DNA of 64,000 bases. It comes from Paracoccus marcusii (lineage in GTDB: Bacteria; Pseudomonadota; Alphaproteobacteria; Rhodobacterales; Rhodobacteraceae). Each line of letters opens with the position of its first letter. Within the stretch, counting starts at the first letter, position 1. The stretch covers positions 3,111,812-3,175,811 of the forward strand of contig NZ_CP117466.1 in the NCBI RefSeq assembly GCF_028621715.1. The letters run 5' to 3'. Shown one piece after another: positions 49,352-58,641 of this stretch. The position numbers and the translations under genes were made by a program. The notes beneath the pieces are model-generated. The model did not search any database, had not been told where the DNA came from, and saw only the letters and a list, made by a program, of their open reading frames with translations.

Positions 49352-49561
49352 TCACGCATTCCTGCGCCGCCAGATACGCCAGGTCACGATCAGCGACCAG
49401 ACAAAAGCGCCGATGGCGGCAAGGTCGGCCAGAAAGGCCCACCGCGCCGCCCAGTCATAGTGCTGCCCGATCGCCTGGATGGCGAGCCAGATCAGCATGG
49501 TCGTCGCGATCACGATCGCGACCAGCCGCATCTGGCGGGCGTCCTGCGCGGGGTCCGCCAT
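49352..49561 (-). CDS. Small two-helix membrane protein of the nuo operon, DUF5337-like
   Basis: 69-residue protein with two hydrophobic segments (about 13-31 and 40-60) and a basic tail WRIWRRRNA, so cytoplasmic C-terminus. I recall such a protein as DUF5337 in Rhodobacteraceae nuo clusters. It is coupled by ATGA overlap with the upstream helix-hairpin-helix gene and is followed by nuoF. A possible assembly or stability factor, by inference only. Confidence 0.8.
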   Translation of the reverse strand: MADPAQDARQMRLVAIVIATTMLIWLAIQAIGQHYDWAARWAFLADLAAIGAFVWSLIVTWRIWRRRNA

Positions 49562-50115
49562 CACCCCGCCTCCTGCCTGCGTGCGGCCAGCGCGCGCGCC
49601 TGCCCCACCCAGTCGTCATTGCGGATGCGCGACGCGGCGCGGCCGATCCCGGCCGCCATGCGATCCACGTCGGCGTCGTCCCAGGCCGCGATCTGCGAGA
49701 ACCGCGTCACGCCCGCCTGTTCCAGCGCCTGCTGGACCTTCGGCCCGATGCCCTTTATGGCCCGCAGGTCGTCCGGCCCGCCGGCATAGATGCTGCGCGC
49801 GGCGTCCGGCGTCTCGCGCGGGGCGGCCGGAGGAATGGCATCACCCGACGGCGCAATCTCGGGCGCAGCCGCAGGCGCCGGTGCCTGCCGGACGGGCGCG
49901 GCCGCCTGCGGCGGCAGCGGCATCGCGTCCCAGTCCGGCTCGTCCATTCGGACCCCGCGGGGATCGCCGAGCCAAGCCACCATCAGGGCCAGCAGGCCAC
50001 CCGCGATCAGCGCCAGCACCAAGGCCGCCAGCCAGCCCATCTGCCCGAACAGGCCGATGCCCAGAAAGACCAGCAGCGCCGTGACGGCTCCGGTGGTTCT
50101 GCTGGCGGGTGTCAT
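49561..50115 (-). CDS. Membrane-anchored helix-hairpin-helix protein of the nuo operon
   Basis: 184 residues. Two closely spaced membrane helices (about 9-24 and 27-49) are followed by a Pro/Ala-rich linker (60-105) and a C-terminal domain (115-175) reading DDLRAIKGIGPKVQQALEQAGVTRFSQIAAWDDADV...RIRNDDWVGQAR. This domain is the kind I recall as the C-terminal extension of NuoE in rhizobia and roseobacters (GVGPK...DDWVKQA). Here it is a separate, membrane-tethered protein next to nuoE. It probably does not bind DNA. Role in complex I unknown. Confidence 0.83.
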   Translation of the reverse strand: MTPASRTTGAVTALLVFLGIGLFGQMGWLAALVLALIAGGLLALMVAWLGDPRGVRMDEPDWDAMPLPPQAAAPVRQAPAPAAAPEIAPSGDAIPPAAPRETPDAARSIYAGGPDDLRAIKGIGPKVQQALEQAGVTRFSQIAAWDDADVDRMAAGIGRAASRIRNDDWVGQARALAARRQEAG

Positions 50116-50150
50116 GGCTGGCGTCCTTTCTGCGGGTCGTCGGGCTGCGG

Positions 50151-51044
50151 TCAGTCGCGGTCCTTGTCATCCTTGCGCACATCGGCCGGTTCGCGCGCCG
50201 AAACCGGGCGCGCGGCCGAACTGGCCTGCGCCTCCTGCTCGGTCACGCCGGTCGAATCGACCGGTGCCCCGTCCGACGGGCGCGGTTCGCGTTCCGGCGC
50301 GGTGTCCACGCCGGTCTGGTCGTCCGCCGCGGCATCGGGCTTGCGGCGCCATTTCGTCAGGATCGGAACCTCGGTCCCGTCGATCCGCTTCAGCGTCTCG
50401 CCCAGGTCAGAGGCCAGTTGCACGCTGGCGTTGTGACCCTCCTGCCCCTTCAGATCGGCCAAGCTGGTCAGCCCGCTGACGGGTTCGGACGCAAAGCGAC
50501 CGGTCTGCGATCCGGGCACCGGAACCTCTCCGGCCGACATGCGGTCGATCAGCGCCTCGAGGCTCTCGGGCGTCAGATCCTCATAGTAGTCCTTGCCGAT
50601 CTGGGCCATCGGGGCGTTGGCGCAGGCGCCAAGGCACTCGACCTCCTCCCAGCTGAACTTGCCGTCGGCCGACAGGGTATGCGGCGTGGGCGCGATCTTG
50701 CGCTTGCAGACCGCGACCAGGTCCTCGGCTCCGCAGATCATGCAGGTCGTGGTGCCGCAGATCTGAATGTTCGCAACAGTCCCAACGGGTTGCAGCTGGA
50801 ACATGAAGTAGAACGTCGCCACTTCCAGCGCCCGGATATAGGCCATGCCCAACAGTTCGGCGCAATATTCGATGGCGGGACGCGACAGCCAGCCTTCCTG
50901 TTCCTGGGCACGCCACAGGACAGGAATGATCGCCGATTGCTGACGACCTTCGGGGTATTTGGTGATCTGTGCCTGCGCCCATTCCAGGTTCGCAGGCGTG
51001 AATTCGAAACTGTCCGGCTGGACGGGGTGCAGGCGGCGCAGCAT
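50151..51044 (-). CDS. nuoE: NADH-quinone oxidoreductase subunit E with long variable tail
   Basis: Carries cluster N1a. Of 297 residues, about 1-170 are the conserved thioredoxin-like subunit with Cys96, Cys101, Cys137 and Cys141 (CGTTTC, ECLGAC). The remaining 125 residues are low-complexity and charged ([14 protein letters not shown]... to the end KDDKDRD), with no domain seen. The typical short NuoE is about 170 residues. The next gene encodes the helix-hairpin-helix domain that is joined to NuoE in some relatives. Start overlaps the nuoD stop (ATGA). Confidence 0.95.
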   Translation of the reverse strand: MLRRLHPVQPDSFEFTPANLEWAQAQITKYPEGRQQSAIIPVLWRAQEQEGWLSRPAIEYCAELLGMAYIRALEVATFYFMFQLQPVGTVANIQICGTTTCMICGAEDLVAVCKRKIAPTPHTLSADGKFSWEEVECLGACANAPMAQIGKDYYEDLTPESLEALIDRMSAGEVPVPGSQTGRFASEPVSGLTSLADLKGQEGHNASVQLASDLGETLKRIDGTEVPILTKWRRKPDAAADDQTGVDTAPEREPRPSDGAPVDSTGVTEQEAQASSAARPVSAREPADVRKDDKDRD

Positions 51045-52285
51045 CAGCGGTCAACCTCTCCGAAGACGATATCCTGGGTGGCGATCAGGGCCGGGACGTC
51101 GGCCAGCAGATGGCCCTTGGACATCCAGTCCATGGATTGAAGGTGCAGGAACCCCGGCGCGCGAAGTTTCGCACGATAGGGACGGTTGGTGCCGTCGCTG
51201 ACCAGATAGACGCCGAACTCGCCCTTGGGGGCCTCGACGGCGGCATAGACCTCTCCGGCGGGAACGCGGAAGCCCTCGGTGTACAGCTTGAAGTGATGGA
51301 TCAGGCTTTCCATGTCCCGCTTCATGTCGCCCCGCTTGGGCGGGGTCAGCTTGCCGCGGGCCAGAACCTCGCCCGGCCCTTCGGCCCGCAGCTTGGCGAT
51401 CGCCTGCTTCATGATCAGCGTCGATTCACGCATTTCCTGCATCCGGCACAGGAAACGGTCATAGCAGTCGCCGTTCGTACCGACCGGGATCTTGAAGTCG
51501 AACTCGTCATAGCATTCGTAAGGCTGGCTGCGACGCAGGTCCCAGGCCATGCCCGATCCGCGCACCATCACGCCCGAGAAACCCCAATCCAGCGCATCCT
51601 GTTCGGACACGATGCCGATGTCGACCAGCCGCTGCTTGAAGATGCGGTTTTCGGTCAGCAGCGTGTCCAGATCGTCCAGAACCTTGGGGAAACGCTCGCA
51701 CCACGCCTCCATGTCGTCCAGCAGGTCGGGGGTCAGGTCCTGATGGACGCCGCCCGGCCGGAAATAGGCTGCATGCAGACGCGCGCCCGATGCGCGTTCA
51801 TAGAAGATCATCAGATCCTCGCGCGCCTCGAAACCCCATAGCGGCGGGGTCAGGGCGCCGACGTCCAGCGCGCCGGTCGTCAGGCCCAGAAGGTGGTTCA
51901 GGATACGCCCCACCTCGCAGAACAGCACCCGGATCAGGCTGGCGCGGCGCGGCACGACCGTCCCGGTCAGACGTTCGATCGCCAGGCACCAGGCGTGTTC
52001 CTGGTTCATCGGCGACACGTAATCCAGCCGGTCGAAATACGGCAGGTTCTGAAGATAGGTCCGGCTTTCCATCAGCTTCTCGGTGCCGCGGTGCAGCAGG
52101 CCGATATGCGGGTCGGCGCGTTCCACGACCTCGCCGTCCAGCTCCAGCACCATGCGCAGCACACCATGCGCGGCAGGGTGTTGCGGACCGAAGTTGATGT
52201 TGAAGTTGCGAATGCGCTGTTCGCCGGTCACCAGGTCGTGGCTGCCGTCGTCATAGCTGTTCGCGCGGATGTCGCCGTCCATCAT
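51044..52285 (-). CDS. nuoD: NADH-quinone oxidoreductase subunit D
   Basis: 49-kDa-type subunit lining the quinone site, 413 residues. Blocks: [77 protein letters not shown], and the C-terminal DIVFGEVDR. Two adjacent ATG codons (52285 and 52282) are possible starts, both overlapping the nuoC stop. Confidence 0.97.
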   Translation of the reverse strand: MMDGDIRANSYDDGSHDLVTGEQRIRNFNINFGPQHPAAHGVLRMVLELDGEVVERADPHIGLLHRGTEKLMESRTYLQNLPYFDRLDYVSPMNQEHAWCLAIERLTGTVVPRRASLIRVLFCEVGRILNHLLGLTTGALDVGALTPPLWGFEAREDLMIFYERASGARLHAAYFRPGGVHQDLTPDLLDDMEAWCERFPKVLDDLDTLLTENRIFKQRLVDIGIVSEQDALDWGFSGVMVRGSGMAWDLRRSQPYECYDEFDFKIPVGTNGDCYDRFLCRMQEMRESTLIMKQAIAKLRAEGPGEVLARGKLTPPKRGDMKRDMESLIHHFKLYTEGFRVPAGEVYAAVEAPKGEFGVYLVSDGTNRPYRAKLRAPGFLHLQSMDWMSKGHLLADVPALIATQDIVFGEVDR

Positions 52286-52902
52286 TTCGCGGCCCCCTTT
52301 TCGTCGCCGGGCAGGGCGTATTGCACGCCTTCCCAGGGCGACAGGAAATCGAACTGCCGGTATTCCTGCACCAGCGACACGGGCTCATAGATCACGCGCT
52401 TTTCGGCGTCGTCATATCGAACCTCGACATAACCGGTGGTCGGAAAGTCCTTGCGCAGCGGATGGCCGGAAAAGCCATAGTCGGTCAGGATGCGGCGCAG
52501 GTCCGGATGACCGGTGAACAGGATCCCGAACATGTCGAAGATCTCGCGCTCGAACCAGTTTGCGGCGGGATAGATCGCGGTCAGCGTCGGCAGCATCTCA
52601 TCCTCGCGGATGGCGACCTTCACGCGGACGCGGTGGTTCTGGTACATCGACAGGAAGTGCCAGACGACGTCGAACCGCTGCTGGCGCGACGGGTAATCGA
52701 CGGCGGTGATGTCGACCAGCGTGGAGAACCGGCAGCTGCTGTCGCTGCGCAGGAAATCCAGCAGATCCAGGATGCCGCTGGCCGTGGCCGTCACGGTCAG
52801 CTCGCCAAAGGCCACGTCGGTGCCGATGACCTCGTTCGGGCGGCGCAGCTTGATGTGCTCGGCCAGCTGGTCCAGCGCGTCGGGATCGGTATAGGTCGCC
52901 AT
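52282..52902 (-). CDS. nuoC: NADH-quinone oxidoreductase subunit C
   Basis: 30-kDa-type subunit, 206 residues, separate from NuoD as in most alphaproteobacteria. It contains [26 protein letters not shown], the signature [44 protein letters not shown], and EYRQFDF near the end. The ATG at 52902 is two bases after the nuoB stop. Confidence 0.97.
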   Translation of the reverse strand: MATYTDPDALDQLAEHIKLRRPNEVIGTDVAFGELTVTATASGILDLLDFLRSDSSCRFSTLVDITAVDYPSRQQRFDVVWHFLSMYQNHRVRVKVAIREDEMLPTLTAIYPAANWFEREIFDMFGILFTGHPDLRRILTDYGFSGHPLRKDFPTTGYVEVRYDDAEKRVIYEPVSLVQEYRQFDFLSPWEGVQYALPGDEKGAAK

Positions 52903-52904
52903 GA

Positions 52905-53794
<890 letters not shown>

Positions 53795-53936
53795 GGGTGA
53801 CGATCCCCTTGTCGGTCGCGGGGATCACGGCTGACCCCGCGACGGGTTGGCTGAGTGCGGTTTAGACCCGTGACCGTCCGGGGTCAACGGGCGCAGGGGA
53901 TCGAAAGCGCGGCGAATTGTTGCAATGCGGCGCGGA
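53795..53936 (-). promoter_or_regulatory. Leader and promoter region of the nuo operon, with overlapping inverted repeats
   Basis: The 142 bases between the SH3-protein gene and nuoA. Two short palindromes share a GGGG core: GATCCCC/GGGGATC (53802-53808 with 53820-53826) and CGCGGGG/CCCCGCG (53817-53823 with 53835-53841). Only one can form at a time in RNA. No confident -35/-10 pair is visible. Confidence 0.4.
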
Positions 53937-54488
53937 TCAGTCGCGGATTTCGCCCGCGTCCACGCCCCAGATCGCCGTCTTGGGCACCCAGCCCCGCTGG
54001 CCGCCGCCCGACACGCGGCACCATTCGGGCTCGCATTCGTTCAGCCGCAGGATGGCCCCGGCCTCGGCCCGCGCCACGATGTCGGAATCGCGATGCGGTC
54101 GGGCGCGCAGTTCCAGCATGTCCTGGGTGACCAGTGCTGTGCGGACCCCCGACAGTAGCGCATAGTGGATCCAGCCCCCTGCCCCATCCTTGTCCTCGAC
54201 CCGGCGCCAATGACCGAATTCGGCCACCACCCGCAGCGGCATCCCCGCATGGCGGAACACCCAGTCGATGCGGTGAGACAGGCTGGGCCCGCGCCGGGCG
54301 TTGCCTTCGTTGCCCTTCAGGCTGACATAGCGGGGCAGCGGCAGGTTGGTCACCGGACCCCGCTGTTCGGTCGCACCCTGGCTTTGTTGCGGTTCGCTTT
54401 GGGCCATCGCCTGCGGGGCGGCAGCCCCCATCATCGCCACAAGCGCAAGTGCCACCCTTGCGCCCGTCCTGCCTGGCCGTGCCGTCAT
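53937..54488 (-). CDS. Exported SH3-domain protein
   Basis: 183-residue protein with a signal peptide (about 1-29, ending AMAQ) and two bacterial SH3-like repeats: about 50-110 (YVSLKGNEGNARRGPSLSHRIDWVFRHAGMPLRVVAEFGHWRRVEDKDGAGGWIHYALLSG) and 115-175 (ELRARPHRDSDIVARAEAGAILRLNECEPEWCRVSGGGQRGWVPKTAIWG). Such proteins probably bind cell-wall components. Same direction as nuo but separated from nuoA by 142 bases. Divergent from the hydroxyacid dehydrogenase gene. Confidence 0.85.
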   Translation of the reverse strand: MTARPGRTGARVALALVAMMGAAAPQAMAQSEPQQSQGATEQRGPVTNLPLPRYVSLKGNEGNARRGPSLSHRIDWVFRHAGMPLRVVAEFGHWRRVEDKDGAGGWIHYALLSGVRTALVTQDMLELRARPHRDSDIVARAEAGAILRLNECEPEWCRVSGGGQRGWVPKTAIWGVDAGEIRD

Positions 54489-54640
54489 GCGTTGTCCGTT
54501 CCTGTCCTGTGCGGGGCGCGGACGCCCCTTCTGGGGTCTTGTGCCTGCCCCTCAACGCGGGCAGTTTGCCAAAAGCGTCCGCCGATGGGAAGGGCGTGCC
54601 TGCAGGCGACCGATCAAGGCTCTGACACAGTGAGGTGACC

Positions 54641-55645
54641 ATGCCCGCCACCCCCGCAGCCCCCCGCAGCAGACTGCGCGTCGCCGTGACGCGCCGCCTG
54701 CCCGAGGCGGTCGAGACCCGCATGTCCGAACTGTTCGACGTGGCCCTGCGCGACGACGACCGCAAGATGTCGTCCGATCAGCTGGTATCGCTGATGCAGG
54801 ACGCGGACGTCCTGGTGCCGACCGTGACCGACCAGATCACCGCCGCCATGCTGGCCCGCGCGGGCGAGCGGCTGAAGCTGATCGCGAATTTCGGCGCGGG
54901 CATCGACCATATCGACGTGATGTCCGCCCGCCAGCGCGGCGTTCTGGTCAGCAACACCCCCGGCGTCGTGACCGAGGACACCGCCGACATGACGCTGGCG
55001 CTGATCTTGGCCGTGACCCGCAAGATCCCCGAGGGCCTGGCCGAGATGCAGGCCGGACGCTGGCAGGGCTGGTCGCCCACCGCCCATCTGGGCGGGCGCG
55101 TCGGCGGGCGGCGTCTTGGCATCCTGGGCATGGGCCGCATCGGCCAGGCGGTCGCGCGCCGCGCCGCCGCCTTCGGCATGCAGGTCCACTATCACAACCG
55201 CCGCCGCCTGCGCCCCGAGATCGAGGAGGCCCTGGGCGCGACCTGGTGGGAGAGCCTGGACCAGATGCTGGCGCGCATGGACATCGTCAGCGTGAACGCG
55301 CCGCACACGCCCTCGACCTTCCACCTTCTGAACGCGCGTCGGCTGAAGCTGATGAAGCCGACCGCCGTGATCGTGAACACCTCGCGCGGCGAGGTCATCG
55401 ACGAGAACGCCCTGACCCGCATGCTGCGCGCCGGAGAGATCGCGGGCGCGGGCCTGGACGTCTTCGAGCATGGCCACGAGATCAACCCCCGCCTGCGCGA
55501 GCTGCCCAACGTCGTCCTGCTGCCGCATATGGGCAGCGCGACCGTCGAGGGCCGCGCCGAGATGGGCGAGAAGGTGATCATCAACATCAAGACCTTTTCC
55601 GACGGGCACCGCCCGCCCGACCTGGTCGTGCCGTCGATGCTGTGA
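54641..55645 (+). CDS. D-2-hydroxyacid dehydrogenase (D-glycerate dehydrogenase-like)
   Basis: 334-residue NAD(P)-dependent reductase of the D-isomer 2-hydroxyacid family. It has the Rossmann motif LGILGMGRIGQAVARR, Arg249 in NTSRGEVID and His296 in LLPHMGSAT. The third member of the usual Arg-Glu-His triad sits in DVFEHEP in most relatives; here it reads DVFEHGHE, with Gly278 in that position. Substrates may be glyoxylate or hydroxypyruvate. The ATG at 54641 follows GAGGTGACC; a GTG two codons earlier is possible. Its stop overlaps the following MFS gene. Confidence 0.88.
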   Translation: MPATPAAPRSRLRVAVTRRLPEAVETRMSELFDVALRDDDRKMSSDQLVSLMQDADVLVPTVTDQITAAMLARAGERLKLIANFGAGIDHIDVMSARQRGVLVSNTPGVVTEDTADMTLALILAVTRKIPEGLAEMQAGRWQGWSPTAHLGGRVGGRRLGILGMGRIGQAVARRAAAFGMQVHYHNRRRLRPEIEEALGATWWESLDQMLARMDIVSVNAPHTPSTFHLLNARRLKLMKPTAVIVNTSRGEVIDENALTRMLRAGEIAGAGLDVFEHGHEINPRLRELPNVVLLPHMGSATVEGRAEMGEKVIINIKTFSDGHRPPDLVVPSML

Positions 55646-56787
55646 TGACGATGCGTTGGGCCGTGTCGGTCCTGTTTTTCGTGAACGGCCTGCTGGTGGG
55701 CAGCTGGGCGCCGAAAATTCCCGTCCTGATGGAAAGGCTTGGCATCACCGAGGCCAGCGCCGGGGTGATCGTGCTGGGGCTGGGCCTGGGCTCGATCTGC
55801 GTGATGCCGCTGTTCGGGGCGATGGTCGCACGGGCCGGATCGGCCAGCGCCGTGAGGCTGGCCGCGTGGCTGGCCGCGCCGTCGATGATCTGGATCTCTC
55901 TGGCGCCGACCTATTGGACGGTGGCGGCGACCGTGGTGCTGTTCGGCGGCATGGTCGGCGGCATGGACGTGGCGATGAATGCCAACGCGGTTGCGGTGGA
56001 ACGCGCGCGTGGCCGGGCGATCATGTCGTCCTGCCACGGATTCTGGAGCCTGGGCGCCTTTGCCGGCGCCGCCGCGGGCGGCTGGCTGATCCAGCGATTC
56101 GGGGAACTGGCCCATGCCGCCGTCATCACCGCAGTCTTTGCGCTGGTGCTGCTGTGGGCGCTGCCGCGGCTGCTGCAGGACGCCCCCGATGCGGGCGCGC
56201 CCAAGGCGCCGCTGCGCCTGCCGCGCAGCCCCCTGCCCTGGCTGATCGGGCTGATGGCCCTGGCCGCGATGATTCCCGAGGGCGCGATCCTGGATTGGGC
56301 CGCCGTCTATCTGCAGCGCGAGATGGGCGCGTCGCTGTCCGTCGCGGGCCTGGGCTTTGCCGCCTGCGCGGGCACGATGGCGGCGATGCGCTTTGCGGGC
56401 GACGGACTGCGCCGGCGCTTTGGCGCGGTCACCACCCTGCGCGCCAGTTCGGCCGTGGCGATGGCGGGCCTGGTCCTGGCCGGGCTGTCCAGCAGCCCCG
56501 CCCCGGCGATCGCGGGGTTCGCGTTGGCGGGCATCGGCATCGCGAACATGGTGCCCATCGCCTTTTCCGCGGCCGGGAACGTGCCGGGGCTTGCCGCAGG
56601 CATGGGCCTGTCGGTGGTCACGATGATGGGCTATTCCGGCATCCTGCTGGCGCCGGGCAGCATCGGTTTCCTGGCCGAACACCTCAGCCTTGGCACCATC
56701 TATCTGGGACTTGCCGCCCTGCTGCTGATCCCGCTGCTGCTGTCCCGCCTGGCCGCCACCGCCGATTTCGAACCGCGCGACGACTGA
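55645..56787 (+). CDS. MFS transporter
   Basis: 380-residue membrane protein with about 12 hydrophobic segments. N-terminal VSVLFFVNGLLVGSWAPKIPVLMERLGITEASAGVIVLGLGLG, then GGMDVAMNANAVAVERARGRAIMSSCHGFWSLGAFAG, as in the small-sugar or uncharacterised YbjJ-like carriers. Translationally coupled (TGATG) to the 2-hydroxyacid dehydrogenase, so it may carry that enzyme's substrate or product; this is inference. Convergent with panB, eight bases apart. Confidence 0.88.
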   Translation: MTMRWAVSVLFFVNGLLVGSWAPKIPVLMERLGITEASAGVIVLGLGLGSICVMPLFGAMVARAGSASAVRLAAWLAAPSMIWISLAPTYWTVAATVVLFGGMVGGMDVAMNANAVAVERARGRAIMSSCHGFWSLGAFAGAAAGGWLIQRFGELAHAAVITAVFALVLLWALPRLLQDAPDAGAPKAPLRLPRSPLPWLIGLMALAAMIPEGAILDWAAVYLQREMGASLSVAGLGFAACAGTMAAMRFAGDGLRRRFGAVTTLRASSAVAMAGLVLAGLSSSPAPAIAGFALAGIGIANMVPIAFSAAGNVPGLAAGMGLSVVTMMGYSGILLAPGSIGFLAEHLSLGTIYLGLAALLLIPLLLSRLAATADFEPRDD

Positions 56788-56795
56788 GCGCCGCC

Positions 56796-57605
56796 TTAGC
56801 GGTACAGTTCGGCCGCGGCAGGAAAGCTGCGGTCACGGACCGCGGCCGCATAGGCGGCGATGGCCTGGTCGGCCTCTTTGCCCAATTCCCCGAAACGGCG
56901 GACAAAGCGCGGCACGCGACCCGACAGGCCCAGCATGTCGTCCAGCACCAGGATCTGCCCGTCGCAGCGCGCGCTGGCGCCGATGCCGATGGTCGGCACG
57001 GCGATGGCATCGGTGATCTGATCGGCCAAGGCCTCCATCACCCCCTCGACCACGACGCTGAACGCGCCCGCATCGGCGACCGCGCGGGCATCCGCGACGA
57101 AGGCGGGCCAAGTGGCTGGATCGCGGCCCTGCGTCTTGAAGCCGCCCATCGTGTTCGTGGCCTGCGGCGTCAGGCCGACATGGGCCATGACCGGGATGCC
57201 GCGGTCGACCAGAAAGCGGATGGTGGGGGCCATGCGGGCGCCCCCCTCCAGCTTGACGGCGCCGGCGCCGGTCTGGGCCATCACGCGGGCGGCGTTGCGG
57301 AACGCCTGTTCCGGCGATTCCTCATAACTTCCGAAGGGCATGTCGATGACGACCATGGCGCGGTCGGACCCGCGCATGACGGCTTGGCCGTGCAGGATCA
57401 TCATCTCCAGCGTGACCCCGATCGTCGAAGGCAGGCCGTGGACCACCATGCCCAGGCTGTCGCCCACCAAAATCACGTCGGCATGGGCATCGACCATTGC
57501 CGCCATCGGCGCGGTATAGGCGGTCAGCGCAACGATGGGGGTCGAACCCTTGCAGTCGGCGATCTGGGGCGCGGTGACGCGGCGGACGGGGGCTTGCGCG
57601 GACAT
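56796..57605 (-). CDS. panB: 3-methyl-2-oxobutanoate hydroxymethyltransferase
   Basis: Makes ketopantoate from 2-oxoisovalerate and methylene-THF, the first committed step of pantothenate. The 269 residues hold [33 protein letters not shown] (metal-binding Asp), [23 protein letters not shown], and [22 protein letters not shown] start at 57605 gives family length. Downstream of panC in the same direction, with 38 bases between. Confidence 0.96.
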   Translation of the reverse strand: MSAQAPVRRVTAPQIADCKGSTPIVALTAYTAPMAAMVDAHADVILVGDSLGMVVHGLPSTIGVTLEMMILHGQAVMRGSDRAMVVIDMPFGSYEESPEQAFRNAARVMAQTGAGAVKLEGGARMAPTIRFLVDRGIPVMAHVGLTPQATNTMGGFKTQGRDPATWPAFVADARAVADAGAFSVVVEGVMEALADQITDAIAVPTIGIGASARCDGQILVLDDMLGLSGRVPRFVRRFGELGKEADQAIAAYAAAVRDRSFPAAAELYR

Positions 57606-57643
57606 GGGTCGGCCTTTCAAGGGGATGCGCGGGGCCGCGCGGG

Positions 57644-58489
57644 TCAGGGATGGGCGGTGCGCTGGTCGATCAGCAGCACGTCGCCGAAACGGATCGCCAG
57701 CAGGATCGCCACCGGACCGCCCACGACGGCGATGCGTGACAGGTCGCGCGCGTCGCGGATGTCGATCGAGCGGATGTCGGCCCGCGGTTCCGTGGACAGG
57801 ATGGCGCGGATCTGGCGGCGCAACAGGCTGACGGGCGTGCCCATCGCGACCGATTCCGCCGCATGGTCCAGCGCACGGGCCAGCACCGGGGCGGCGGCGC
57901 GATCCTCGGCCGTCAGGCGCTGGTTGCGCGAGGACATGGCCAGCCCGTCGGGTTCGCGCACGGTCGGCACGGGCAGGATGGTCACGGGAATGTCCAGGTC
58001 CTCGACCATGCGGGTGATCAGGGTCAGCTGCTGATAGTCCTTTTCGCCGAAGGCCGCGGCCTGGGGCTGGACGATGTTGAACAGCTTGGTGACCACAGTC
58101 GCCACGCCGCGGAAATGGCCAGGGCGCAGGCGGCCCATCAGGATGCCGCCCAACTGCGTCACCTGCACATGGGTCTGCGCACCGGGGCGCCAGATGTCGG
58201 ACACCTGCGGCAGGAACACCGCGTCGCAACCGGCCTTGCGCAGCAGGTCCAGGTCCTGCGCCTCCTGCCGAGGATACTTGTCCAGATCCTCGTTCGGGCC
58301 GAACTGCGCGGGGTTCACGAAGATCGAGGTCACCACCCGGCCGCCGCCCTGCCGATCCAGCCAGTCGCGGGCCCGCGCGACCAGGGTCAAGTGGCCCTGA
58401 TGCAGCGCGCCCATCGTCGGCACCAGGGCTGTGCGGCCCGCGTCCCGGCGCCAGGCGCGCATGGCGTCGGTGCTGCGGCAGATGTCCAT
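57644..58489 (-). CDS. panC: Pantothenate synthetase (pantoate-beta-alanine ligase)
   Basis: ATP-dependent joining of pantoate and beta-alanine. The 281 residues have the nucleotide-binding [18 protein letters not shown] (HIGH-like), [48 protein letters not shown] and MSSRNQRLT (KMSKS-like). First gene of panC-panB. With coaX at 35123-35902 it provides most of the path from branched-chain ketoacid to phosphopantothenate. Confidence 0.97.
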   Translation of the reverse strand: MDICRSTDAMRAWRRDAGRTALVPTMGALHQGHLTLVARARDWLDRQGGGRVVTSIFVNPAQFGPNEDLDKYPRQEAQDLDLLRKAGCDAVFLPQVSDIWRPGAQTHVQVTQLGGILMGRLRPGHFRGVATVVTKLFNIVQPQAAAFGEKDYQQLTLITRMVEDLDIPVTILPVPTVREPDGLAMSSRNQRLTAEDRAAAPVLARALDHAAESVAMGTPVSLLRRQIRAILSTEPRADIRSIDIRDARDLSRIAVVGGPVAILLAIRFGDVLLIDQRTAHP

Positions 58490-58641
58490 GGTGCCCCCTT
58501 GTTGGCGTGGGCCGCAACCTAGCGACGGGGGCGGGTCTGGGCAAGGCCATGTCGTTTTTCGCCCGCAGATGTCGGGCGCCTTTGACGCGGCGTTTCACCG
58601 ATGGGGCATCACAGGCGAAACGGTTCCAACAGGAGAGCGCG

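Noticed and set aside
49561-50115. Helix-hairpin-helix protein as a DNA repair nuclease
   Set aside because: The domain resembles the extension found on NuoE, the protein is membrane anchored, and it sits between nuoE and nuoF.
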